Shown: positions 9,461-19,543, numbered from the stretch's first letter. The stretch: DNA of 64,000 nucleotides from Candidatus Poribacteria bacterium (GCA_009839745.1 VXPE01000036.1:130763-194762); one strand, 5' to 3'. Made by a program: numbers and translations. Notes: generated by a model not told the origin, from the sequence alone.

Positions 9461-12400
9461 TTAGCGTTTTCGTGCTCTGCGGCCAGCGGCTCTTCTTTTA
9501 AGTTGGACAGGGGCTGGTGGCGGTGGCGGTGGCGGTGTTACAACCTTCCAAAAGTATGAAAGGAAATCTTCCCAATTGGCAAGGATTTTCTCAGCGTGTT
9601 CACTGCCGGTATAAGCGGCGTGATTTTGTATAAGTGCCATCAGATTCTTAATATCTGTTTCACTGGTTACGCGCTCTAACTTCACCCAATCCGAGTTATA
9701 CTTCCCCTCGAATTGTTGTTTTTCGTCGAGAACATAGGCAGTCCCACCGGTCATTCCGGCTCCAAAGTTTCTACCCGTTTCGCCGAGAATTACGACTGTC
9801 CCAGCGGTCATGTATTCACAACCGTGATCTCCTACACCTTCAATGACAACAGTTGCCCCGCTATTTCGCACACAGAACCGTTCGCCGGCTCTTCCGGCTG
9901 CATAAAGGGTCCCGCCTGTGGCACCGTACAACACAGTATTTCCGATGATTGTATTTTCATAAGTTGGGAACTGTGCATTCGGCGCGGGTTTAATAATAAT
10001 TTCTCCGCCTGCTATGCCTTTACCTACATAGTCATTCGCTTCGCCTGTCAAGACGAATTGGACACCACTGATACAGAAAGCACCGAAACTTTGTCCGGCA
10101 CTCCCCTGAAAGTCGCACTGGATCGTTCTATCAGGTAAGCCAGCGTCTCCATAGCGCGCCGCAATTTCACCGGACAACTTTGCCCCCACCGTTCGGTGCG
10201 TATTCCGGATGGAATAAGAGAGTTGGATAGAGGTTTTCTTCGAGATTGCGTCCTTAGCATCCTCCAGAATCCGGTCGTCAAGAGAAATGTCGTCCCGATC
10301 GTTCCGTTTTTGTAGATGGTAACGCGGCTGCGTTCCAGTTGGATCGGCAGAGGTTAGGATTTCACTTAAATCCAGTGTTTCAGTTTTTGGGTAATCTGCC
10401 AGATCGATCGGTTGCAGCAACTCCGGACGTCCGATAATATCGTTGAGGTTCCGGTGCCCGAGGTTGGCCAGAATAGCTCGGACTTCATTCGCGACACCGA
10501 GCATGAAATTGACTACCATTTCGGGAGTGCCTGGATACTTGGCACGGAGTGCTGGATCTTGGGTCGCTACACCCACCGGACATGTATTTAAGTGGCATTG
10601 ACGTGCCATTACACATCCCGTCGCGACCATCGCTATTGTTCCAAATCCATATTCTTCTGCCCCCAACATTGCCGCAATAACAATGTCGCGTCCGGAACGC
10701 ATCCCACCGTCAGCCCGTAAGACGACACGATCCCGCAATTCATTGGTCACGAGTGCTCGCTGTGTTTCAGCAAGTCCGAGTTCCCAAGGGGTCCCAGCGT
10801 TCTTAATGGAACTGAGCGGGGATGCCCCGGTGCCTCCTTCATGCCCACTTATTTGTATGACATCGGCGTAGCCCTTTGCCACGCCTGATGCAATCGTTCC
10901 AACGAGAAATTCGGATACCAGTTTTACTGCTACCTTTGCCCGCGGGTTCGCTTGTTTTAGATCGTAGATGAGCTGCGCCAAATCCTCAATGGAGTAGATG
11001 TCATGATGTGGGGGTGGTGAGATCAATGGCACTCCAGGCACAGAGTGCCGAAGCGCAGCGATTTCGGCTGTCACTTTATGTCCTGGAATCTGTCCACCTT
11101 CTCCAGGTTTTGAACCTTGCGCCATCTTAATTTCCAGTTCCTTCGCCGATATGAGGTAGGTCGGGGTCACACCGAACCGTCCGGATGCCACCTGTTTAAT
11201 GGCACTGGAAGCAAGGTCTCCATTGGGTTGAGGTTTAAAGCGTGCACTGCTTTCACCGCCTTCCCCACTCCCTGATTTTGCGCCGAGGCGATTCATCGCG
11301 ATTGCCAAGGTTTCGTGTGTCTCGCGACTTAACGCGCCAAAAGACATACTACCGGTTGTGAAACGCCGAACGATATCTTCTACTGGCTCTACCTCTTCAA
11401 TCGGAATAGGGGTGCTGGGTTTGAAAGCAAGGAGGTCTCGTAAGCTAGAAGGTTCCCCACTCTCAATAGCAGCAGCGTATTTTTCATAGTCTTCCGACTT
11501 ACCCCCCTTCACAAACCGGTGAAGTGACTTAAATACTGTTGGATTAAAGGCATGGAATTCGCCGTTTCTACGAAATCGGAAATAGCCTGCTTCCTCTAAG
11601 GACGTGTCGTCTTCACTGCCAGAGAACGCTTTTGTGTGGAAGTGAAGTGTCTCCGCCGCGATTTCAGCAAAACCGATGCCACTGAGGCGTGAGGTGGTTC
11701 CTGTAAAGCATTTATCAATAACTGTTGAATTGATACCAAGTGCTTCAAAAATTTGGGCACCGTGATAACTTGACACCGTCGAAATTCCCATCTTTGCCAT
11801 AATTTTTAAAATACCTTTTTCGACGGTTGCTTTATAGGTTTCAACGGCTTCCGAGGGGGTAAGTTCTGCGAATTCACCGTCCTGAGCAAGTTGAACAATC
11901 GTTGAGAAAGCGAGGTAAGGGTTGATTGCAGTTGCACCGTAACCGAGAAGAACAGCAAAGTGGTGTTCTTCCCTTGCATCTCCAGTTTCAGCGATGAGGC
12001 TTGCCCGCATTCGCTTTCCTTCCCGAATCAAATGGTGGTGGACAGCACCAATAGCAAGTGCCATCGGAATCGGAGCAAGGTCAGGACTCACTTTTTTGTC
12101 ACTTAGTACAAGGAGTGTTATACCGGCATCCATTGCCGCAGAGGCACGTTGACAGAGTGTTTTCAATGCGTCTTCCAAACCTTGTTTACCGGAGGCTACA
12201 GGGAAGCACGCAGGAAGTGTCTCCACCTGAAAATCGGATATATCCAGTTCACGCAATGCTTGCAAATCTGTATTCGTCAGAATTGGAGAATGTAACCGAA
12301 TAAGTCGAGCGTGTGCTGGCGTTTCTGTGAGCAAACTATACTGCTTTCCGAGGTGTGTTGTCAGAGACATCACCAGCCGTTCCCGGAGCGAATCAATAGG

Positions 12401-13954
12401 TGGATTCGTAACCTGCGCGAAACGTTGCTTGAAGTAGCTGTAGAGCAAACGCGGATGCCGAGAAATCACAGAAGGCGGTGTGTCATCCCCCATTGAACCG
12501 ATTGCTTCCTTCGCTTCCGACACCATCGGTTTAATAAAGCGCTCTATGTCTTCAGTCATATAACCGAAAGCTTTCTGATATGTTGACAATTTTTCAGGGA
12601 CAGCATCTGTCGTGCCACACGTCCCATTTTTTTCGGCTGGGAGCGTTACGATACCTTTCTTCACCCACTCAGCATAAGGCTTCTGCCTGGCAACATTGTG
12701 TTTAATGTCGAAATTCTTCAGCAATTTTCCTTGGGCTGTATCGACAGCAATCATTTGCCCAGGTCCCAAACGTCCCTTTTCCACCACACAACTGTCATCA
12801 AGCTCAATAATGCCAACTTCAGACCCCATAACAACTGTGCCGTCTTCGGTGACCTTGTAGCGTGCGGGACGTAGTCCGTTTCTATCCAAACTTGCCCCGA
12901 CAATAACGCCATCCGTAAAGGCGACTGCTGCCGGTCCGTCCCAAGGCTCGCTGACACATGAGAGATACTCGTAACAGGCTTTCAACTTGTCCGGCATATC
13001 GGGAATCTGCTCGTATGCTTCAGGAATCAGGCACATCATAGCATGTAGGATATCACGACCAGAGTGTGTTAATAACTCTAACACGTTATCCAAACTCATG
13101 GAATCGCTTCCATCCGGATTGATAATTGGAATGAGTTTTTGGATGTCCTCGTTCCAGAGGGACGATTGCAAGTCGGCTTCGCGCGCCCGCATCCAGTTCT
13201 GATTGCCCATCAAGGTATTGATTTCACCGTTATGTGCCAGTGTCCGAAAAGGCTGGGCAAGCATCCATGTGGACGAGGTATTTGTGCTGTAGCGTTGATG
13301 GAAAACGGCAAGTGCTGCCTGAAAATCAGGATCTTTTAAATCTGTGTAAAACTGGGTAAGCTGCGGGGCTACGAGCAACCCTTTATAGACAATCGTCCGA
13401 TGTGAAAAAGAGGCGATATGGAATTCATCAAGTGCCGCGGCTGTAACACGATGCTCTAACTCTTTACATATCAGATACAATCGCTGTTCAAAAGCATCAT
13501 CGGTGAGTTGCTCTGGACGTCCCACCAATATCTGCTGGATTTCTGGTAGCGTTTCGAGTGCTTTAGCACCGAGCGCGGAAAAATCCTGAGGAACGGAACG
13601 CCATCCCAAAAAAGGAATACCGTATTGCTGTAATATCTCTTCAACGACTGCGCGCCCCTGTGCCTGTGCATCTCGGTCGTGCCTGGGCAGGAAAATCATC
13701 CCGACCCCCATATCATCCATCGAATCAAGGTGGACACCGAGTTTCTGAAGTTCTTTTTGAAATATTTTCTCCGGAATCTGCGTTAAAATGCCTGCGCCAT
13801 CTCCTGTCTTGGCATCAGCCGCTACTGCGCCTCGATGTGTCAAATTCGTGACCGCTTGTGTCGCCATTTTGATAATATCGTGGCTTCGATTCCCAAAACG
13901 GTTCGCGATAAAACCAACGCCGCAGGCATCTTTTTCTTTTAAATCATTATACAT
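9461..13954 (-). CDS. gltB: Glutamate synthase, large subunit
   Basis: About 1497 aa when started at MYNDLKEKDACGVGF; an upstream frame extension to 14032 looks spurious. The Cys of ACGVGF becomes the N-terminal nucleophile of the glutaminase domain after propeptide removal. Order: GATase type-2 (about 1-420), central domain, FMN-binding synthase domain with the Cys cluster GCVMARQCHLNTCPVG (3Fe-4S), and the GXGXG beta-helix domain near the C-terminus. The enzyme transfers the glutamine amide to 2-oxoglutarate to give two glutamates. No gltD lies adjacent, so the electron donor (ferredoxin or a distant GltD) is open. The C-terminus carries an unusual tail: seven prolines, then a run of Arg/Lys. 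Confidence 0.95.
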   Translation of the reverse strand: MYNDLKEKDACGVGFIANRFGNRSHDIIKMATQAVTNLTHRGAVAADAKTGDGAGILTQIPEKIFQKELQKLGVHLDSMDDMGVGMIFLPRHDRDAQAQGRAVVEEILQQYGIPFLGWRSVPQDFSALGAKALETLPEIQQILVGRPEQLTDDAFEQRLYLICKELEHRVTAAALDEFHIASFSHRTIVYKGLLVAPQLTQFYTDLKDPDFQAALAVFHQRYSTNTSSTWMLAQPFRTLAHNGEINTLMGNQNWMRAREADLQSSLWNEDIQKLIPIINPDGSDSMSLDNVLELLTHSGRDILHAMMCLIPEAYEQIPDMPDKLKACYEYLSCVSEPWDGPAAVAFTDGVIVGASLDRNGLRPARYKVTEDGTVVMGSEVGIIELDDSCVVEKGRLGPGQMIAVDTAQGKLLKNFDIKHNVARQKPYAEWVKKGIVTLPAEKNGTCGTTDAVPEKLSTYQKAFGYMTEDIERFIKPMVSEAKEAIGSMGDDTPPSVISRHPRLLYSYFKQRFAQVTNPPIDSLRERLVMSLTTHLGKQYSLLTETPAHARLIRLHSPILTNTDLQALRELDISDFQVETLPACFPVASGKQGLEDALKTLCQRASAAMDAGITLLVLSDKKVSPDLAPIPMALAIGAVHHHLIREGKRMRASLIAETGDAREEHHFAVLLGYGATAINPYLAFSTIVQLAQDGEFAELTPSEAVETYKATVEKGILKIMAKMGISTVSSYHGAQIFEALGINSTVIDKCFTGTTSRLSGIGFAEIAAETLHFHTKAFSGSEDDTSLEEAGYFRFRRNGEFHAFNPTVFKSLHRFVKGGKSEDYEKYAAAIESGEPSSLRDLLAFKPSTPIPIEEVEPVEDIVRRFTTGSMSFGALSRETHETLAIAMNRLGAKSGSGEGGESSARFKPQPNGDLASSAIKQVASGRFGVTPTYLISAKELEIKMAQGSKPGEGGQIPGHKVTAEIAALRHSVPGVPLISPPPHHDIYSIEDLAQLIYDLKQANPRAKVAVKLVSEFLVGTIASGVAKGYADVIQISGHEGGTGASPLSSIKNAGTPWELGLAETQRALVTNELRDRVVLRADGGMRSGRDIVIAAMLGAEEYGFGTIAMVATGCVMARQCHLNTCPVGVATQDPALRAKYPGTPEMVVNFMLGVANEVRAILANLGHRNLNDIIGRPELLQPIDLADYPKTETLDLSEILTSADPTGTQPRYHLQKRNDRDDISLDDRILEDAKDAISKKTSIQLSYSIRNTHRTVGAKLSGEIAARYGDAGLPDRTIQCDFQGSAGQSFGAFCISGVQFVLTGEANDYVGKGIAGGEIIIKPAPNAQFPTYENTIIGNTVLYGATGGTLYAAGRAGERFCVRNSGATVVIEGVGDHGCEYMTAGTVVILGETGRNFGAGMTGGTAYVLDEKQQFEGKYNSDWVKLERVTSETDIKNLMALIQNHAAYTGSEHAEKILANWEDFLSYFWKVVTPPPPPPPAPVQLKRRAAGRRARKR

Positions 13955-14208
13955 TTCTAAACTGACTCTCCATACATTCTTCTTTATTTTTTTGCATTGG
14001 CATTGTAGAGCGGGCTTTCCATCCCTCGCCATTTTGTATTTAATCTGCGGGGCGAGGTTTGCGCGTCTTAGCCCTGCTCCTTTTTATGAAGGATACAAAC
14101 AATCAGAAAACGGATTTCGTTTTCAGGGGTGGATAGGATGTTTTTAAGGCTTAAATCGGATGCTGACTCCTCATATCCTACCAGAGGTAGCGCGCCCCAA
14201 GGCAAGAG

Positions 14209-14250
14209 CACCTTTGAAATCAGCAGCGATCCGCGATCGCGTCAAAGGTG
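14209..14250 (-). other. Nested hairpin in the gltB leader
   Basis: Arms CACCTTTGA (14209-14217) and TCAAAGGTG (14242-14250) enclose a second perfect stem GCGATC/GATCGC with a 3-base loop. It sits in the roughly 370-base untranslated leader between the promoter at 14329-14357 and the gltB start. A second hairpin, GAAAACG/CGTTTTC, lies near 14107-14125. A regulatory RNA is possible; no known riboswitch class was recognised. Confidence 0.5.
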
Positions 14251-14328
14251 ATTCGCGACTGGCGTGGCGGGTTACATGCTTCGGTTCAGTCCTCAATCTT
14301 TGAGCCGAAACCGTCTGTTCACTTTAAT

Positions 14329-14357
14329 ATTATACCCTAATTTAAGCCAAAAGTCAA
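14329..14357 (-). promoter_or_regulatory. Sigma-70 promoter for gltB
   Basis: On the minus strand TTGACT (14357-14352), 17-base spacer, TATAAT (14334-14329). It lies between the end of ggt and the gltB leader and gives a transcript with a leader of about 370 bases. Confidence 0.75.
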
Positions 14358-14372
14358 AAAAATCCTCTTGCC

Positions 14373-15983
14373 TCAATAGCCGACAGCACACCCATCTCGT
14401 CTTGGATCTGAACCTGCGATCAGCGTGCCGAAGGATGGGTTGATGAAAATTGCTTGTCCTCCCCCAAAAAAAGTGTTTCCGGGTATGATATGATGTCCTT
14501 TTTGTGCCAAAGCCGCTTGTGCATTCATTGGAATGCCTGCCTCCAGCATAATCCGCGAGTCATCCATCACGCGAAACCGAGGTGCGTCTAATGCGTTTTG
14601 CACGTCCATATTGAAATCCACCAGGTTGCATACGAATTGTAAATGTCCTTGTGCTTGCATCTGTCCTCCCATAACACCAAAGGTGACTAAGGGCACTCCG
14701 TTTTGCGCAATCATGCCAGGGATAATCGTATGCAGTGTGCGTTTATGTGGCGCAATACAATTCGCGTGGTCGGGACTCAACGAAAAACCCGCGCCTCGAT
14801 TTTGTAACATAATTCCCGTGTCTCCAGCAACTAACCCTGAACCAAAACCCGCGAAGAGACTGTTGATAAAAGAGACGACATTTCGTTCGCTGTCAACCGC
14901 ACAGAGATACACCGTATCGCTTCCCATTATTGGCATACCTGGGCTTGACTGCTCGTTTGCTCGTTCCGGTGAGATGCGCTCTCGCTGGCTTTCTGTATAA
15001 TCGTTGGACAAGAGTCCGTCTACTGGGACATCCACAAACGTCGGATCCGTCACGTATTCGTAGAGGTCTGCAAATCCTAATTTCATTGCCTCAATTGCAT
15101 GGTGTAAATGTTCAGGACTGTTATGCCCCATCATTTCGAGTTCAAATCCTTCAACGATGTTGAGTGCGAGGAGTGCAGCGATTCCCTGTCCATTTGGGGG
15201 TATTTCATAAACATCGTAGCCTCGATAATTAGTAAAAATCGGTTCTACCCAATCTGACGTGTGTTCAGTAAAGTCGCGTTGCGTAAATAAACCTCCGTTT
15301 TCATCGGAGAATTTCACGATTTTGTCAGCAATTTCCCCTTGATAGAAGGCATCGCGTCCGCCTTCTGCGATCAACCGAAATGTCCGTGCAAGGTTTGGTT
15401 GATAAAAGATTTCCCCGGGTGTCGGTGCCTTTCCATTCTGGAGGTATGTCCGTGCTGTGTCAGGATGCTGCGCCAACATCTGCGCACTTTCTTGCCACGC
15501 CAGACTAATCTGTGGACTGACAGGAAATCCTTTTTCCGCGTAATTGATGGCAGGCTGAAGGACCTCTGATAGCGACATTGTTCCGCATTCGTCGAGGAGT
15601 GTTGCCCATCCGTCAATTGTCCCAGGGACAGTGACGGGATACATACTCCCAAAAGCAGGAATGTTCATCAATCCCTGCTTGGTAAAGACTTCTGGCTCTG
15701 CGGCATAAGGTGCTCTACCGCTCGCATTTAAACCGCGAATTACCCCCTCTTTGGGTTGATAGACGAGCATAAAGGCATCGCCGCCGATGCCGGTTGACAT
15801 TGGCTCAACAACGTTAAGAATTGCGGCAGTCGCAACCGCTGCATCAACGGCGTTTCCACCCTTCTGTAAAATCTGCAACCCACCCTGCGCTGCGAGCGGT
15901 TGACTCGTCGCAACTGCCCCGTGTTGGCAGATGACAGCTGAACGTCCAGGTCCAAATTGGTTTGGGGAGTACCCATCAAACAT
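14373..15983 (-). CDS. ggt: Gamma-glutamyltransferase (GGT family Ntn hydrolase)
   Basis: 536 aa; ribosome-binding site AGGAGAAG before the ATG. It has the N-terminal signature GGNAVDAAVATAAILNVVEP and MSTGIGGDAF. The autoprocessing site and Thr nucleophile are expected at SDTVYLCAVD (about residue 355), followed by NSLFAGFGSGLV and the substrate-binding region. The family cleaves gamma-glutamyl bonds (glutathione and analogues) and self-cleaves into two subunits. No clear signal peptide is present, so a cytoplasmic location is possible. The neighbour gltB produces glutamate; a functional link is only suggestive. Confidence 0.9.
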   Translation of the reverse strand: MFDGYSPNQFGPGRSAVICQHGAVATSQPLAAQGGLQILQKGGNAVDAAVATAAILNVVEPMSTGIGGDAFMLVYQPKEGVIRGLNASGRAPYAAEPEVFTKQGLMNIPAFGSMYPVTVPGTIDGWATLLDECGTMSLSEVLQPAINYAEKGFPVSPQISLAWQESAQMLAQHPDTARTYLQNGKAPTPGEIFYQPNLARTFRLIAEGGRDAFYQGEIADKIVKFSDENGGLFTQRDFTEHTSDWVEPIFTNYRGYDVYEIPPNGQGIAALLALNIVEGFELEMMGHNSPEHLHHAIEAMKLGFADLYEYVTDPTFVDVPVDGLLSNDYTESQRERISPERANEQSSPGMPIMGSDTVYLCAVDSERNVVSFINSLFAGFGSGLVAGDTGIMLQNRGAGFSLSPDHANCIAPHKRTLHTIIPGMIAQNGVPLVTFGVMGGQMQAQGHLQFVCNLVDFNMDVQNALDAPRFRVMDDSRIMLEAGIPMNAQAALAQKGHHIIPGNTFFGGGQAIFINPSFGTLIAGSDPRRDGCAVGY

Positions 15984-16055
15984 CTATCTTCTCCTACTTT
16001 CAGACTGATATCACTGTAGCACACCCCATGTTTTTTGTCAAATGTGGAGAATTCC

Positions 16056-16192
16056 GTCCATATTTCACAGATTTTTAGGAATTCTCAGGAAAAAATTGAA
16101 AAAAATTACGAAAATTTCTAAAAATTCTGTCAAAAATGCAAATTAGGACTTAACTTTTGCAGTTTCATGTCTATATTAATAGATAAGGGAAG
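16056..16192 (+). repeat. Promoter block, copy A (direct repeat of 20452-20585)
   Basis: This 137-base AT-rich block recurs at 20452-20585. Identical stretches include AAATTTCTAAAAATTCTG and a 28-base segment around the -10 element ending AGATAAGGGAAG. It contains TTAACT (16150-16155), a 16-base spacer and TATATT (16172-16177), so it is probably the promoter and regulatory region of the secreted-protein operon starting at 16317. Upstream of it, 15984-16055 holds nothing recognisable. Confidence 0.8.
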
Positions 16193-16316
16193 GCAAAACC
16201 TTCTCCAAACGAAATGTAGATAGGAACGAGTTGGCTTCGACTCTACATAAGTAATAATTGCTAACCCGCTTTGTGGACTACACGCAAGCACCACAAGTGA
16301 AAAAAGGAGAACGAAA

Positions 16317-16871
16317 ATGCGAAAAATCAAATCCAAAACCCGACTCGCGATAGCACTGCTGATTGGTGGATTCGTTCTTGCGAGTATGATGCTTTCAAAA
16401 GCCATCGGAGCACCCCGGGTAGACCCTTCAGCAAGTGACAATCTTAAAGAGAAATATGAGAATGTGTTTGTAGATGTGGAAAATAGAACAGCAGCCGTTT
16501 GGCTGAATGGATATATGCACGATGATAATGGAAATCGGATTGGTTACGTTGGTATCTATACAGGTCTGTCTGTTTACACAGACGCGAATCAGCAACTGGT
16601 AGCCTATTATTATGCAGACGCTACAAGCCAAATTGTGGACACAAATCTCAATGGAAGAGCCAATGCCTGGGTTAAGGTTCCCAATAAAGCTAGAGTCGGA
16701 CAAGGGCATGACATTATGGTGGGGCGGAATCACCCTGTAAACTCCGTGACCGTATCGGATAGCAATACCATCCCTGCAAATCTAGCTGGTGGTAAGGCTA
16801 TGAGGGCCTCTGCAGCATTTGGGCACGACGGGACTCGGGTGAGTGTTAGGTGTGATGTAACAGGTATTTAA
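16317..16871 (+). CDS. Secreted protein of unknown function
   Basis: 184 aa; ribosome-binding site AAAGGAG. A basic n-region (MRKIKSKTR) and a hydrophobic segment (about residues 10-30, ending SKAIGAP) form a signal peptide or anchor. The remainder is a small, probably beta-rich domain (TAAVWLNGYMHDDNGNRIG, YYYADATSQIVDTNLNGRANAW) without a family I recognise. It is the first gene behind the repeated promoter block and probably shares a transcript with the lipoprotein and two PD40 genes downstream. Role unknown; an extracytoplasmic location is likely. Confidence 0.7.
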   Translation: MRKIKSKTRLAIALLIGGFVLASMMLSKAIGAPRVDPSASDNLKEKYENVFVDVENRTAAVWLNGYMHDDNGNRIGYVGIYTGLSVYTDANQQLVAYYYADATSQIVDTNLNGRANAWVKVPNKARVGQGHDIMVGRNHPVNSVTVSDSNTIPANLAGGKAMRASAAFGHDGTRVSVRCDVTGI

Positions 16872-16937
16872 TGGATTATATCCATATCACAGGAACGAGA
16901 TAAAAGTTCACACAACGTACAAGGAGATGCTAATCTA

Positions 16938-17432
16938 ATGTATTACATCCGTATCGTAGCAACTCTTTTCATTATCACCTTGAGTCTCTTCTGGCAGCCA
17001 GGGTGTAAACAGGATGAGGGCACTTCGCTCTCATCCACATCTCATTCGTTTTTTCTTGAAAAACATAATAAGAAGGCGGCTGTAAAGGTGACAATAGGCG
17101 GAAAAGTGTGGAAAATCGATCCAAATATTTCCTATCAAGCAACAGGGGTGTGGACGAATCCAAATCCACGTTCGCTAACAGAGTCAGAAACGGAAAGGAT
17201 CCAGAAAATTCCAGCACTGATCCAAACATTAGAAACGCAACTTGATGAACTCGACAAGGAGTTGAGATACCTCAAGCGACTCGACCAGCCCCATATAAAA
17301 ATCCATTATAATTTTGGCAAACCACCCCACTTTTCACGGCAAGGCAAGATAAAAATGATTGACTTAGGTGAATTCCCTATGGAAATGGACCTCCCCGCTA
17401 AAATCCCATCAGGACAAGAGGAGAAACCATGA
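16938..17432 (+). CDS. Small lipoprotein with coiled coil
   Basis: 164 aa; ribosome-binding site AAGGAG. The signal peptide ends in a lipobox-like FWQPGCKQ (Cys near residue 23). A helical stretch, IPALIQTLETQLDELDKELR (about residues 94-113), reads as a short coiled coil; no known domain is seen. The stop overlaps the start of the next gene (ATGA at 17429-17432), showing translational coupling with the PD40 protein. A periplasmic partner of that propeller is a reasonable but untested idea. Confidence 0.7.
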   Translation: MYYIRIVATLFIITLSLFWQPGCKQDEGTSLSSTSHSFFLEKHNKKAAVKVTIGGKVWKIDPNISYQATGVWTNPNPRSLTESETERIQKIPALIQTLETQLDELDKELRYLKRLDQPHIKIHYNFGKPPHFSRQGKIKMIDLGEFPMEMDLPAKIPSGQEEKP

Positions 17433-18412
17433 AATACGTTTTCATCAGTTTCTATCTTTGTTTCACGGTGCTGCTTCCATTTGCAACAACACAAGCGGAA
17501 CTTACTGGGGAAGTTATCTTTGGACATCCTGAGCATTTCGACGAACTCTGGATGACACACGTAGAGGATCCCCGCGCCGCCCACAAGATTTTTTCAGACC
17601 CCGTAGAAGCAATTGGGAAATTTTCCGTGCAAAAAGGAGGGTCCCTCCTCGTCTTCATTTCTTTCAGAGGGATAGTCGCGGACATCCACCTTTTTGATAG
17701 AACGCAGCCTCGTCGAAAAACACGTAACCTCACAAAAGGCTTGTTTGATGGGATTTCCGATGTCGCTATCTCAAAAAACGGAGATGTCGCCTTTACCACG
17801 GCACTCTTAGATCCACCGGAGGCTCGGGGCATTTATCTCATTCCACATCGTGAACTCCAACGCAACCTTCCCGCAGCAACCCTGTTAAAACACGTGTCTG
17901 CCTCTAACGTCGAGTGGTCACCAAATGGCAGGGAAATTGCCTATGCCACCGTCTCCGAGGTTTTTCTGTTGAATCCGTTCACCGGCAAGAGTTTACGGGT
18001 CTCAAGGACGGGGACGGTTCCCGCGCTCTCACCTAATGGTCAAAAAATCGCGGTCGCTCACGCTTTTTGGCCCGCCCCTCGCGAAAACCATCTGAGCATT
18101 CTCTCCCTGGCAAGCCTGCAACCGGTGGCACACATAAAAGTGAAAGACATTCCAGAGGACGCGGTTGGCTGGTGGGGCTTGTCCTGGTCCCCGGATGGAC
18201 AGTATCTCATTTACACGATTTTCACTAAGAATTTCCAATCATTTCAGAATACCGCCGTGCCTATTTCCGGGGCCCCCCAAGAACGGGTTTTTGAGAAACT
18301 ACCTGGGGGCGGCGTGCCAGAGTTCGATTGGACAAACACGGCATACGCCGTTGAACCGACCGACCGAATTACAACACTCTGGGGCGCGTTGAAAACAGAC
18401 GATTTAAAATGA
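17429..18412 (+). CDS. Secreted PD40/TolB-like propeller protein
   Basis: 327 aa; the start overlaps the previous stop, with GAGGAG upstream. Signal peptide residues 1-23 (ending TTQA). Degenerate PD40 repeats follow: VEWSPNGREIAYAT, PALSPNGQKIAVAH and LSWSPDGQYLIYT. These Ser-Pro-Asp-Gly blades build a beta-propeller that usually binds proteins or peptides. The C-terminus ends ITTLWGALKTDDLK, matching the tails of the PD40 proteins at 18442 and 57751. The repeats are fewer and weaker than in the next gene. Likely periplasmic; substrate unknown. Confidence 0.75.
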   Translation: MKYVFISFYLCFTVLLPFATTQAELTGEVIFGHPEHFDELWMTHVEDPRAAHKIFSDPVEAIGKFSVQKGGSLLVFISFRGIVADIHLFDRTQPRRKTRNLTKGLFDGISDVAISKNGDVAFTTALLDPPEARGIYLIPHRELQRNLPAATLLKHVSASNVEWSPNGREIAYATVSEVFLLNPFTGKSLRVSRTGTVPALSPNGQKIAVAHAFWPAPRENHLSILSLASLQPVAHIKVKDIPEDAVGWWGLSWSPDGQYLIYTIFTKNFQSFQNTAVPISGAPQERVFEKLPGGGVPEFDWTNTAYAVEPTDRITTLWGALKTDDLK

Positions 18413-18441
18413 AACTTTCACCGGACAGAAGGAGGAACATA

Positions 18442-19479
18442 ATGAACTGTCTAAAAACCTCTGTTCTTTCACGAATAATAAGGTTTTTCTTTACGTGCTG
18501 TCTGTTCTATCTCGCCGGGGATCTAACTTCAATAGAGGCGAAGATCGTGTTTTGTGTCGATGATGATATTTACGTTATGAACGATGGCGGCTCCCGCAGA
18601 CGCAGGCTCACGCACAGCACGCAGGCGACACACCGGTATCCCCGCTGGTCACCCGATGGGAAGCGGATCGCTTTTACCAAATACTTGGACAAAACGAAGA
18701 GCCAAACCACGGCGGAAGTGTTCGTCATGAACGCAGATGGAACAGACCCGCAACGCCTCACCCATAACAATGTCCTCGATACAGATCCGTCCTGGTCACC
18801 AGATGGCCAACACATCGCCTTTTCAAGTACGCGTAGCGAAAGTTGGGAGATCTTCGTCATAGAAGTAGCGACGCGCACTGTCAGGCAAATAACAGGTATT
18901 GAAGGTGAGACAGATTCGGCAGCACCCGACTGGTCCCCAGATGGCACACAGATCGTTTTTGAGCGGTTCATTGACATTGAAAACGGGATCGTCCCGAAAA
19001 CCATCTACGTGATGTCCGCGGACGGACAGAACCAACGCCCTGTTCTCCGAGATCCACCACGCAATGGACCCCTCACGTTGCGGTACTTCCCTCGCTGGTC
19101 GGCAGATGGACAACGTATCCTCTTTTCTGAATCCAAATGGTTTGAGAAGGGGGATGTCGAGAAACTCATTATTCAACGGATCGGCGGCGGGAAACAGGAA
19201 ATAACGGATATTAATGACAGACTTGGAAACAATTGGATGAGTACAAGTACGTGTTGGATGGAGAATGATCGTGCGCTTCTCATCTCACTGATGTTAAAGG
19301 ATAAACCGAACCCAAATTATAACCTCTATCGTTATGGGCTCGAGACACGGAGTCTGAAACGTTTGACACGTGAGCCGAGCGATGAGACGTGGCCCGATTG
19401 GACTGAAGGCTCTTTATCCGTTTCACCACACGGAAAGTTGAGTACGCTCTGGGGCGAACTCAAGAAGACTGACTACTAA
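18442..19479 (+). CDS. Secreted PD40/TolB-like propeller protein
   Basis: 345 aa from the ATG at 18442 behind AAGGAGG (the frame is open from 18409). Signal peptide about residues 1-33, ending SIEA; then KIVFCVDDDIYVMNDGGSRR and successive PD40 blades with the SPDG core (WSPDGKRIAFTKY, WSPDGQHIAFSST, WSPDGTQIVFERF, WSADGQRILFSES). The C-terminus LSTLWGELKKTDY carries the LWGxLK tail shared with two other propellers here. A truncated, frameshifted copy of this gene lies at 21802-22004. Family proteins bind peptides or partner proteins in the periplasm; the specific role is unknown. Confidence 0.8.
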   Translation: MNCLKTSVLSRIIRFFFTCCLFYLAGDLTSIEAKIVFCVDDDIYVMNDGGSRRRRLTHSTQATHRYPRWSPDGKRIAFTKYLDKTKSQTTAEVFVMNADGTDPQRLTHNNVLDTDPSWSPDGQHIAFSSTRSESWEIFVIEVATRTVRQITGIEGETDSAAPDWSPDGTQIVFERFIDIENGIVPKTIYVMSADGQNQRPVLRDPPRNGPLTLRYFPRWSADGQRILFSESKWFEKGDVEKLIIQRIGGGKQEITDINDRLGNNWMSTSTCWMENDRALLISLMLKDKPNPNYNLYRYGLETRSLKRLTREPSDETWPDWTEGSLSVSPHGKLSTLWGELKKTDY

Positions 19480-19543
19480 AGTGAAAAGTCTGAAAACTCA
19501 AGAGAGTTCTCTTATTGAAACGTGAAAGTTTCTGATTTTAGTT

